Source of the DNA: Thermoplasmatales archaeon
Lineage (GTDB): Archaea > Thermoplasmatota > E2 > DHVEG-1
Direction of reading: 5' to 3'
Assembly: GCA_023140035.1 (NCBI GenBank)
Contig: JAGLML010000054.1
Coordinates: 1 to 6,825 of the forward strand
Length of the DNA stretch: 6,825 bases
A program made the position numbers and the translations under genes. How positions within the stretch are numbered: the stretch's first letter is position 1; each line of letters starts with the position of its first letter. Below, piece by piece: positions 1-5,712 of this stretch. A model generated the notes under the pieces. The model had not been told where the DNA came from. It searched no databases and saw nothing but the letters and a program-made list of their open reading frames with translations.

Positions 1-38
1 TGCTAGACATAATTTAGCAATGAAATTATAATTGTTAG

Positions 39-57
39 TGTGTTCCACGTCAACACA
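39..57. repeat. Short hairpin TGTGTT-7-AACACA
   Basis: A perfect 6-base inverted repeat with a 7-base loop, about 80 bases downstream of the srp19 stop. On the minus strand it is not followed by a T tract, so a terminator role is weakly supported. Confidence 0.25.
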
Positions 58-64
58 AAAATCA

Positions 65-110
65 TTTGTTAATGCTAAACGTTAATAAGTTAAGTCTATA
101 AATTAACAAA
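65..110. repeat. AT-rich inverted repeat downstream of srp19
   Basis: TTTGTTAAT (65-73) and ATTAACAAA (102-110) are a perfect 9-base inverted repeat with a 28-base spacer that itself contains several TTAA motifs. The minus-strand arm ATTTTGTTAATTTATAG also contains a TATA-like stretch, so this region may hold the end of the srp19 transcript or the promoter of a gene beyond the left edge. No supported gene lies in 1-139. Confidence 0.3.
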
Positions 111-139
111 ATTTATCTGGTTAATGTTAATACTAAATA

Positions 140-418
140 TCATCCCAGTCGGTTAGCGATCTGCACCAAAAGTTTGCTTTTTGCGTCTTTTTTATCAACC
201 AAGATTCTCCCATCTTTTTTAAAAGGACGAGACGGATGTGCAACAGATTTTTCCAAAACAGGGTTTAGTCCCAATGATTTAGCAGCCTTTACGATATCTT
301 CAATAGATGGTTTTTCAATAGCATATTTTTTGGAAATTTTCCTACCTTTTAACCGAGAAAATGATTTGTCAAAATAAATTGGCCAGATAACGTATTTATC
401 CTCTCCTCTGGAGACCAT
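140..418 (-). CDS. srp19: Signal recognition particle protein SRP19
   Basis: A 92-residue protein that matches archaeal SRP19 over its full length. Family knowledge: SRP19 binds the tips of helices 6 and 8 of 7S SRP RNA and prepares it for SRP54, so it acts in cytoplasmic co-translational targeting of membrane and secreted proteins. Seen here: the N-terminal signature YVIWPIYFDKSFSRLKGRK (residues 9-27), the following block KKYAIEKPSIEDIVKAAKSL, the HPSRPFKKDGRILV strand and the closing SKLLVQIAN helix. The length is normal for archaea. The ATG at 418 is preceded by GTGAT five bases upstream, a weak match to the archaeal anti-Shine-Dalgarno. It begins 15 bases after the stop of rps8e and is almost certainly co-transcribed with it. 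No frameshift or missing block is seen. Confidence 0.95.
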   Translation of the reverse strand: MVSRGEDKYVIWPIYFDKSFSRLKGRKISKKYAIEKPSIEDIVKAAKSLGLNPVLEKSVAHPSRPFKKDGRILVDKKDAKSKLLVQIANRLG

Positions 419-433
419 ATATAATCACAACGA

Positions 434-817
434 TTATTTTGATATCAATATAGCGTTTATATTGCCACTTTGACCAGGTCTAGAGGTTATTTTTGCTTTT
501 CCCAGCTTTGTGTCAATAATAGCTCCTTTATTCATGATGTTTCTTCGCACATAGTGGATATTTGCTGAGTTTTCTACAACAGAGGTAATTTCTGCCTTAG
601 CTGTTTTGTTGGTTTTTGGGTCAACTACGTAGGCATAATTAGTCGTCTTCGCTCTAATTTTTCTGTTGTTTCCCATAGTACGAACTTTTTTCAGTCTTGT
701 CTCCCCAATAGTTGTTAGGTGTGCTTCTCTTCCTATCTCAAACTTTCTTTTACCTCTACCATATCGTATCCTTCGTCCGGTTTTGCTCCTTCTGGAGTCA
801 CCTTGCCATAGTGCCAT
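434..817 (-). CDS. rps8e: 30S ribosomal protein S8e
   Basis: A 127-residue basic protein of the archaeal/eukaryotic S8e family, a component of the small ribosomal subunit. Seen here: the family-typical start ALWQGDSRRSKTGRRIRYG, the block KRKFEIGREAHLTTIGE, the RTMGNNRKIRAKTTNYAYV segment, and the conserved C-terminal part with NKGAIIDTKLGKAKITSRPG. The frame stays open to an ATG at 895, but the 26 extra residues are hydrophobic, unlike any S8e, and would cover the promoter. The ATG at 817 restores the canonical length. A TATA-like element centred about 28 bases upstream and the lack of a strong ribosome binding site suggest a leaderless or nearly leaderless transcript. It is followed at 15 bases by srp19. 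The product is confident; the leaderless reading is inference. Confidence 0.96.
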   Translation of the reverse strand: MALWQGDSRRSKTGRRIRYGRGKRKFEIGREAHLTTIGETRLKKVRTMGNNRKIRAKTTNYAYVVDPKTNKTAKAEITSVVENSANIHYVRRNIMNKGAIIDTKLGKAKITSRPGQSGNINAILISK

Positions 818-838
818 TAGAAATCCGAATAGAGAAGT

Positions 839-849
839 TATATTTAAAA
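839..849 (-). promoter_or_regulatory. TATA box of the rps8e-srp19 operon
   Basis: The minus strand reads TTTTAAATATAA here, a good archaeal TATA element. Its centre lies about 28 bases before the A of the rps8e ATG at 817, so the expected transcription start falls at or within a few bases of the start codon. This supports both the chosen start and a leaderless message. Inferred from spacing only. Confidence 0.6.
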
Positions 850-893
850 GATATGTATGAATAACAATTGAGAAGAATGTGTTAGGACAGGAC

Positions 894-918
894 ATATATC
901 ACCCTTATGATATATCAC
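894..918. repeat. Short direct repeat ATATATCAC x2 upstream of rps8e
   Basis: The nonamer ATATATCAC occurs at 894-902 and again at 910-918, a period of 16 bases. It lies about 45-70 bases upstream of the rps8e TATA box. It could be a regulator site or chance in AT-rich DNA; nothing else supports a function. Confidence 0.3.
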
Positions 919-933
919 GGCAATCCATGATGA

Positions 934-945
934 TCACAAGTGTGA
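934..945. promoter_or_regulatory. Small dyad TCACA-AG-TGTGA in the 818-1075 gap
   Basis: A perfect 5-base inverted repeat with a 2-base centre. On the minus strand a TATA-like stretch (TAAATATA, 951-958) lies just upstream, so the dyad would fall between that element and a start site near 928. This geometry is usual for archaeal repressor sites, but a second, better placed TATA box serves rps8e, so a distal promoter here is only a possibility. The remainder of the 258-base gap shows no gene, tRNA or clear T-rich terminator on either strand. Confidence 0.25.
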
Positions 946-1075
946 CATGTGTATATTTACAAAGGAGAACTCTATCTTGAGAAGAGTCACATTAACACTG
1001 CAAAACGAGGGATGAACTCTTACCCCCTATAGCCTCTACTAAGATCGTAGAAAGATAAAGTTTTGTTTACCTTGC

Positions 1076-1945
1076 TTATTCAATCCATCCAGGGGCTATC
1101 TGAGCAAAAATGTCTACAACTTCTAGATAGATGTCGACTTTTGGAGATGTCCCTAAAGTAAAATCCACAGTTATTGAATCATTAGTACTTGTTATCAAAA
1201 AATCAGTAATATACTCTACATCCTTTTTTATCAATGTGCTATTAATAAATATATACCAAGCATTTGGATAGGCAGTTGTAATAGTGATCTTTTGAATATC
1301 AGGTATATTTGTTATGTTAGACCTCGAGAAGTTCGTCTGTATTGGATAAGTTCCATATCCACTAACAGATTTTTTCCCTTCAGTTCCTTTAATATTTGAT
1401 AGGATAAATGATATGTTGACCTCATCTAAAACTTTATCATAATCCACAAAAAAAGATGGTCTTATGAACATTACATTTCCTTCCGATTGGCTCGATATTA
1501 TGGCTCCAGCTTCATAGGTATAGGACTGATCGAGAAAATATGCGTTTTCTGACGAATATTTTATTATTCCAGGCGAAATTACAAATGACTCTGTAGTATT
1601 AGTTATATTTATAGTACATTCGTCAGAGGCAATCCTTAGAAATCCAAATGATCTACTCGACGAGAGAAATGGCAGTTCTTTGTTACCTAGAGTTATTGAA
1701 GTTGTTATTGGAATATTTTTTTCAGTTGCTGTTTGGGTATCTACTGCAAATTTTAGCAAGGCAAACTGATCTGCCACTTTATCCATATGCTCCGCTTCCA
1801 TTTGTTCCATCCAGCTTGGTACAAAAACCGTTTGCAGGACTGCAACAACCGCTAGTATTAGCCCTACAAGCAATACTGCTACAACAATGCCAACTACTGC
1901 ATCATCCTTATTATTAATATTTAGAGATGTACAAAATTTCTTCAT
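1076..1945 (-). CDS. Pilin-like single-pass surface protein
   Basis: A 289-residue protein with a short basic N-terminus, then DDAVVGI at residues 14-20 opening a hydrophobic helix to about residue 42. An amphipathic, charged helix follows to about residue 69 (PSWMEQMEAEHMDKVADQF). The rest is beta-rich with many N-x-S/T sites, as expected for a glycosylated extracellular domain. The layout is that of archaeal type IV pilin-like proteins: an N-terminal helix for the filament core or membrane and an exported head. I recall similar DDAVVGIVVA-type proteins in euryarchaeal pilus clusters, without a specific function. The usual pilin glutamate after the cleavage site is absent, so processing is uncertain. 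Start choice: ATG at 1945 has GGTGG eight bases upstream; an in-frame GTG at 1957 with GGAG ten bases upstream is the alternative and adds four residues. It begins 31 bases after the giant pilin gene and is probably in its operon. Confidence 0.75.
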   Translation of the reverse strand: MKKFCTSLNINNKDDAVVGIVVAVLLVGLILAVVAVLQTVFVPSWMEQMEAEHMDKVADQFALLKFAVDTQTATEKNIPITTSITLGNKELPFLSSSRSFGFLRIASDECTINITNTTESFVISPGIIKYSSENAYFLDQSYTYEAGAIISSQSEGNVMFIRPSFFVDYDKVLDEVNISFILSNIKGTEGKKSVSGYGTYPIQTNFSRSNITNIPDIQKITITTAYPNAWYIFINSTLIKKDVEYITDFLITSTNDSITVDFTLGTSPKVDIYLEVVDIFAQIAPGWIE

Positions 1946-1976
1946 CCTTCCTTCCACCCCAATTTTTCTCCATTTT

Positions 1977-4900
1977 TTATCCGCCTGTTAAGTCATTATA
2001 ATGTTGGGTAATTTCTGTTTGTGTAATTGCCGATCTCCAGAGTGTAATCTCGTCTACGATACTATCAAGCGAGCCAAAATACAAATTATTATTATTTGTG
2101 TTTATTGAGCTGCTATATGTTGTCCAGTTTACCAAAGTTGTATTGACATAGAGTTTCATTTGATTCAAACCAGCATTTTTATCATAAGTTAAAACAACAT
2201 AGTTAAAGCCTGAAGAAATCGGTGCAGTGAGGTATACGCCATTTATATACGCAAAGACGGTTGTAGAATTGGCGTTTATTCTATAACAATTGTCTCTAGA
2301 AATTATGTAACCGACTCGAGGTGTATATTTTATCTCTACTGTTCTTACCATCCCATCTGAGTACCACCCATTTCTGTAAGCGATTGCAAAGACGCTCCCA
2401 TTAACGTGGACAATTCTACATTCCCGTGAGTCCCATGAATCAAACTCAAAATTACCATCAAGTGAATTGACAATATCCCCATTTTCTCCTATCCTCAAAG
2501 TTTTCACGTATCCATCCCAGCCAGAGCCAGCGTGCACAATAGCATAGACTCTGCCTTTAATATGAATGATGTCAGGGCGATAACCGTGAGATGTGTCAAA
2601 CTCTAAGCTATCAATGACACCGCCAACAATTGTTCCATTGCTACCTATCTCTACAGTTTTCAAATAACCGTCATTACTGGGGCCAGTGTAGGCAATGGCG
2701 TAGATATCCCCGGTGACGTTAATAATATTAGAGAAAACACAATAAGAAGTATCAAACTCTAAAGTATCCATACCAGTAATAGAAATAGTACCATCATTTG
2801 CGATCTTTACTGTTTTTACGTATCCATCAGAACCTGGGCCTGTGTAGGCGATAGCGTAGATATCGCCAGTAATGTGAATAATATCTGGGTAAGCACAATA
2901 AGAAGTTTCAAACTCTAAAGTATTCATGCTACTTATAGTACCGTCATTTGCAATCTTTACTGTTTTTACGTATCCATCATCACTCGGGCCTCTGTATACA
3001 AAGGCATAAACGTCTCCGTTGACATGGACAATATCGGGTCTAATACCCTGAGTTGTTTCAAACTCTAAGGTATCAATAACTCCTGTAATATTTCCCACAC
3101 TAGTTATATTCACAGTTTTCAGGAATCCATGCCAGGCACCTGAGTAATTTGAATAGGCAATGGCATATACATCTCCACTAATATGAATGATCATGGGGTC
3201 CAAAATCTGACCTGTGTGAAACCTTAAGCTATCAATGATGGTATCGTTAATCTGTCCATCACTTGCGATCTCAACCGTTCTTAAATATCCATCATCATAA
3301 AGACCTCTGAAGGCCATGGCATATATGGTATCAGAGATTTGAATTATATCAGGTTGCTGACTATCAAAAACACCAAACTCTGAGTAATCAATAGCCGGTG
3401 TCGTAATCGTTCCATCATTCGCTATCTCCACTGTTTTCAAAAGTCCGTCATCATATAAGCCTCTGTATGCAATAGCATAGATGTTGCCATTGATATGAAT
3501 GAGATCAGGGTCATAGCAAGTAGATGTATCAAACTCATAGCTATCAACAACACTACTAGTAATAGTTCCGTCATTCGCTATATCCACTGTTATCAACCAT
3601 CCATCATCACTCGGGCCTCTGTAGGAAATGGCATAGATATCTCCACTAATATGTATGATATTTGGTTCTCTCCCAAAGCTCGTATCAAACTCGAAGGCAT
3701 CGATAGTGTTCTGCACAATCGTTCCATCAATATTTATCGTAAAGGTTCTCAACATTCCATCTGAATTAAAGCCCCCGTAGGCAACAGCATAGATATTCCC
3801 ATTAATGTGTGTTATATTGGGTTCCCATCCATCAAAAATGTCAAACGGGTATTTACCAACGTAATCTCCGTCAAAATAAGAGGTTCCTGTAATCTGTCCA
3901 TCACTTGCTATATTTACTGTTCTAATTTCTCCATCTGCATCAGGGTTTCTATAGGCGATAGCATAAATATCCCCATTAATATGAATCATATTGGGTTCTT
4001 CTGAAACACCTGCCATTTCACTATCAAAAACTATAGTATCAACAACCCCAGAAATCTGTCCATCAACGGCGATGTCTATCGAGGTTAAATATCCATCATA
4101 ACCAGGGCCTGTATAGGCTACAGCATAAATGGTACCAGTAGTATGATATATATGAGTCTCTCGATATGTTGTTGCAAACGACAACGTGTCTTTAGCAACG
4201 CTGTTAATTTTCCCATCATTAAATATCTCTACTGTTCTAACATATGCTGTCCAACCAGACCTGTATGCAATAGCATAGATAGTCCCATCGACATGAATAA
4301 TGTCTGGATCAAAACTATCAGCAGTGTAAAACTCAAAAGTATCAATAACTACGGGGTTAATTTGACCATTACTAGCAATCTCAACTGTTACCAAGAACCC
4401 ATCATTACTATCACCTCTGCAAGCAATAGCATAGACATCACCAGAGACATGAATTATATCTGGATCATAAATGTTAAAAATACCAAATGATGCACTGTCA
4501 AGTACGGAGCCTGTGATCTTTCCATAATGTCCTTCACTGTTTTCTAAAGGTTTCATCCATGCTTCTATGGTAATCTCGTCTGTAATATCCAAACTGGGAA
4601 CATCAGGTACTTGCACATAATCATCAATGCCATCGTAACTCAAGGCAGTTCCATTTACTGACGTTGTCGTCCATTGTGGCCCATAATAGAGTTTTCCATC
4701 GTTGTTACGTCCAGAAGAATCGATAGCATCTATGCCGCTGCCAGTATCGAAATGCCACATGCCCACTACTATCCCTAACGTGACAAAAGATTTGACTACA
4801 TCCTCAAGCGTCTCATTATCGTACTTAAGTTGAGCTTTGAAGAAATACACCGCATCAGGAATTAAACCAGTTACAATTTTTCCATAAGAACCTCCACCTG

Positions 4901-5510
4901 ATTGACCAACAAGCCAGGTAGTATAACTCCAGGTACCTGTAGCATTCTTATAGGCAAACCTCAAATCACCCGTATAATTCCGGAAATTATAATCCATCCA
5001 TAGCTTTGCTCTATCGCTTTCTACATTAGTTGCATCCATTGTGAAAACGTATGGGTACTCGTAGATTTCCCCCTCCTGTATAGTACCTTGCATTACGAGC
5101 AATCCGCTTGTTTTATCAATGATCGCTGCATCTATCTGTAAATTGGTTATATCGACACCGAGGTTACTGGAGTTAAAAACCAGCTTCTCACCTATGTCCC
5201 ATAGGCCGTTACCGTTCGTATCCTGGAGATAGGGTCCGATAGTCATATTCATCTGTACCCCAGCGACAGATAGGAAACAGATTACCGAATCTGAGGGCAA
5301 TGATTCTCCGCCACGGTTTTCGAATACTACATTCTTTCCTTCCGTCGTTCCAATAATGTTTACAGATGGTAGACGATCTGAAGGATTTAATGATTCGTTT
5401 ATAACAAAGATGTAAACTGTAGAGAAAAGCGAAACAGCTATCCCTAATAGCAAAATAGTGCCAACTATCTCAGATACAGCCTTATTTGTTCTCTTTGTTT
5501 TTATTACCAA
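1977..5510 (-). CDS. Giant pilin-anchored adhesin: pilin, FnIII-like, LamG split by 14 propeller repeats
   Basis: A protein of about 1177 residues. Residue numbers count from the TTG at 5510. Order: class III signal KTKRTNKA before VSEIVGTILLLGI, with a helix at 12-38 (archaeal pilin N-terminal family); pilin head to about 149 with an EF-hand-like loop at 97-108; FnIII-like domain about 152-246; first half of a LamG domain 250-329 (WHFDTGSG, SYDGIDDYVQVP, ITIEAWMKP); a lone strand 331-348; 14 repeats of about 52 residues at 349-1064; second half of LamG 1066-1177 (YIISRDN, VVLTYDK, MKLYVN, VDEITLW, EITQHYNDL). Typical archaeal pilins have 120-200 residues. Likely role: a surface adhesin or glycan-binding subunit displayed by the pilus machinery encoded just upstream (inference). 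Start: the TTG has GAGAGGT eight bases upstream, whereas the in-frame ATG at 5558 overlaps a TATA box and lacks a ribosome binding site; if used it adds 16 residues. It ends 31 bases before the next pilin-like gene. Confidence 0.85.
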   Translation of the reverse strand: MVIKTKRTNKAVSEIVGTILLLGIAVSLFSTVYIFVINESLNPSDRLPSVNIIGTTEGKNVVFENRGGESLPSDSVICFLSVAGVQMNMTIGPYLQDTNGNGLWDIGEKLVFNSSNLGVDITNLQIDAAIIDKTSGLLVMQGTIQEGEIYEYPYVFTMDATNVESDRAKLWMDYNFRNYTGDLRFAYKNATGTWSYTTWLVGQSGGGSYGKIVTGLIPDAVYFFKAQLKYDNETLEDVVKSFVTLGIVVGMWHFDTGSGIDAIDSSGRNNDGKLYYGPQWTTTSVNGTALSYDGIDDYVQVPDVPSLDITDEITIEAWMKPLENSEGHYGKITGSVLDSASFGIFNIYDPDIIHVSGDVYAIACRGDSNDGFLVTVEIASNGQINPVVIDTFEFYTADSFDPDIIHVDGTIYAIAYRSGWTAYVRTVEIFNDGKINSVAKDTLSFATTYRETHIYHTTGTIYAVAYTGPGYDGYLTSIDIAVDGQISGVVDTIVFDSEMAGVSEEPNMIHINGDIYAIAYRNPDADGEIRTVNIASDGQITGTSYFDGDYVGKYPFDIFDGWEPNITHINGNIYAVAYGGFNSDGMLRTFTINIDGTIVQNTIDAFEFDTSFGREPNIIHISGDIYAISYRGPSDDGWLITVDIANDGTITSSVVDSYEFDTSTCYDPDLIHINGNIYAIAYRGLYDDGLLKTVEIANDGTITTPAIDYSEFGVFDSQQPDIIQISDTIYAMAFRGLYDDGYLRTVEIASDGQINDTIIDSLRFHTGQILDPMIIHISGDVYAIAYSNYSGAWHGFLKTVNITSVGNITGVIDTLEFETTQGIRPDIVHVNGDVYAFVYRGPSDDGYVKTVKIANDGTISSMNTLEFETSYCAYPDIIHITGDIYAIAYTGPGSDGYVKTVKIANDGTISITGMDTLEFDTSYCVFSNIINVTGDIYAIAYTGPSNDGYLKTVEIGSNGTIVGGVIDSLEFDTSHGYRPDIIHIKGRVYAIVHAGSGWDGYVKTLRIGENGDIVNSLDGNFEFDSWDSRECRIVHVNGSVFAIAYRNGWYSDGMVRTVEIKYTPRVGYIISRDNCYRINANSTTVFAYINGVYLTAPISSGFNYVVLTYDKNAGLNQMKLYVNTTLVNWTTYSSSINTNNNNLYFGSLDSIVDEITLWRSAITQTEITQHYNDLTGG
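1980..2315 (-). other. Second half of the split LamG domain
   Basis: Residues 1066-1177 of the giant pilin gene. Strand motifs follow LamG order: GYIISRDNCYRIN, VFAYINGVYL, FNYVVLTYDK, MKLYVNTTLVNWT, LYFGSLDSIVDEITLW, and the terminal AITQTEITQHYNDL helix/strand. On its own it lacks the first strands, which are encoded at 4524-4763, on the other side of the repeat array. Confidence 0.75.
2319..4466 (-). repeat. Array of 14 coding repeats (beta-propeller-like blades, about 52 residues each)
   Basis: Units start at residues 349, 401, 451, 505, 563, 615, 667, 719, 771, 824, 874, 926, 978 and 1030 of the giant pilin. The typical unit reads PDIIHI-GDIYAIAYRG, then DDGYLKTVEIA-DGTI, then VIDSLEFDTS, which gives four predicted strands per unit and fits a propeller blade. 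The spacing is mostly 50-54 residues, with one unit of 58. Unit 14 stops after its third strand, and the missing fourth strand appears to be supplied by residues 331-348 before unit 1. DNA identity is highest between units 10, 11 and 12. The family is not one I can name with certainty. Confidence 0.8.
4524..4763 (-). other. First half of the split LamG domain
   Basis: Residues 250-329 of the giant pilin. It carries the classic LamG opening GMWHFDTGSGIDAIDSSGRN, the strand with ALSYDGIDDYVQVPD, and ITDEITIEAWMKPL, after which a LamG domain should continue with a strand like YIISRDN. That strand appears only after the repeat array, at residue 1069. Confidence 0.75.
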
Positions 5511-5518
5511 ACCCCACA

Positions 5519-5525
5519 ACCTCTC
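5519..5525 (-). promoter_or_regulatory. Ribosome binding site supporting the TTG start of the giant pilin
   Basis: The minus strand reads GAGAGGT, eight bases before the TTG at 5510. The spacing and match to the archaeal anti-Shine-Dalgarno are good, and the resulting N-terminus (MVIKTKRTNKA, then the pilin helix) has the short basic leader usual for class III signals. The alternative ATG at 5558 has no such site. Confidence 0.55.
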
Positions 5526-5547
5526 ATTTATACTCTCGAGATGATAG

Positions 5548-5555
5548 TATATATA
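5548..5555 (-). promoter_or_regulatory. TATA box of the giant pilin gene
   Basis: The minus strand reads TATATATA within GAATGTATATATACT. The expected start site, about 25 bases downstream near 5526, would leave a leader of roughly 16 bases containing the ribosome binding site of the TTG start. It would be an internal promoter within the pilus operon, allowing separate expression of the adhesin. Confidence 0.5.
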
Positions 5556-5562
5556 CATTCTG

Positions 5563-5578
5563 TGTCAAAATGTCAAAA
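5563..5578. repeat. Tandem octamer TGTCAAAA x2 next to the pilin TATA box
   Basis: Plus strand TGTCAAAA occurs at 5563-5570 and immediately again at 5571-5578; the minus strand reads TTTTGACA twice. It abuts the upstream side of the TATA box of the giant pilin gene, where archaeal activators and TFB contact DNA. A regulator site is possible but unproven. Confidence 0.4.
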
Positions 5579-5712
5579 TGAAAAAAAGCCAAGATAGAAA
5601 CTTTAAAGAGAGAAAATGCATCTATTACCAGGAGAAAAATAGTCTTAAGTATTCCAGTTGCTGCTTTATTCGCTCTTTTAGTTTTCATAGCCTTATTCTC
5701 CTTCCCAAATAT

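Larger units (their letters stand above)
5524..5688 (-). pseudogene. Remnant or truncated copy of a pilin N-terminus
   Basis: A 54-codon ORF between the platform gene and the giant pilin. It starts at an ATG at 5688 with GGAG nine bases upstream, 24 bases after the platform gene stop. Its N-terminus KTKRANKAATGILKTIFLL aligns without gaps with KTKRTNKAVSEIVGTILLL of the giant pilin, with about 12 identities in 19 positions, and similarity continues weakly through AFSLFKVSI. The pilin glutamate is replaced by glycine, and lysine and aspartate interrupt the hydrophobic helix, so it is unlikely to be a working pilin. No globular head follows: it ends at a TGA that overlaps the 5' leader of the giant gene. 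I read it as a decayed duplicate. A small functional membrane peptide is the alternative, favoured by the intact ribosome binding site. Confidence 0.5.

Noticed and set aside
1..65. Minus-strand ATG at 65 (20-codon frame) and ATG at 10 running off the window
   Set aside because: The first is short, with no ribosome binding site and a stop after 20 codons; the second shows only three codons. Neither can be called a gene.
174..377. Plus-strand ORF of 67 codons opposite srp19
   Set aside because: It is antisense to a clear SRP19 gene and its product has no recognisable features.
818..895. 26-residue N-terminal extension of S8e from the ATG at 895
   Set aside because: The extension is hydrophobic, absent from the S8e family, and covers the TATA box; the ATG at 817 gives the canonical protein.
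927..933. ATGATGA resembling a C/D guide RNA C box
   Set aside because: No D box (CTGA) or internal D'/C' pair at the needed distance downstream on the plus strand.
1010..1075. Terminator or tRNA-like T arm after the pilin-like gene (minus strand GGGGGTAAGAGTTCATCCC)
   Set aside because: The stem is only about three base pairs, there is no T-rich tract after it, and no acceptor or anticodon stems can be paired.
2319..4466. CRISPR-like array
   Set aside because: The repeats are 150-174 bases apart, diverged, in one open reading frame and protein-coding; there are no short identical repeats with unique spacers.
3495..4490. Three plus-strand ORFs of 65-115 codons opposite the giant pilin
   Set aside because: They recur because the coding repeats leave the opposite strand open in one frame; their products show no domain and no start signals, and the minus frame is clearly the coding one.
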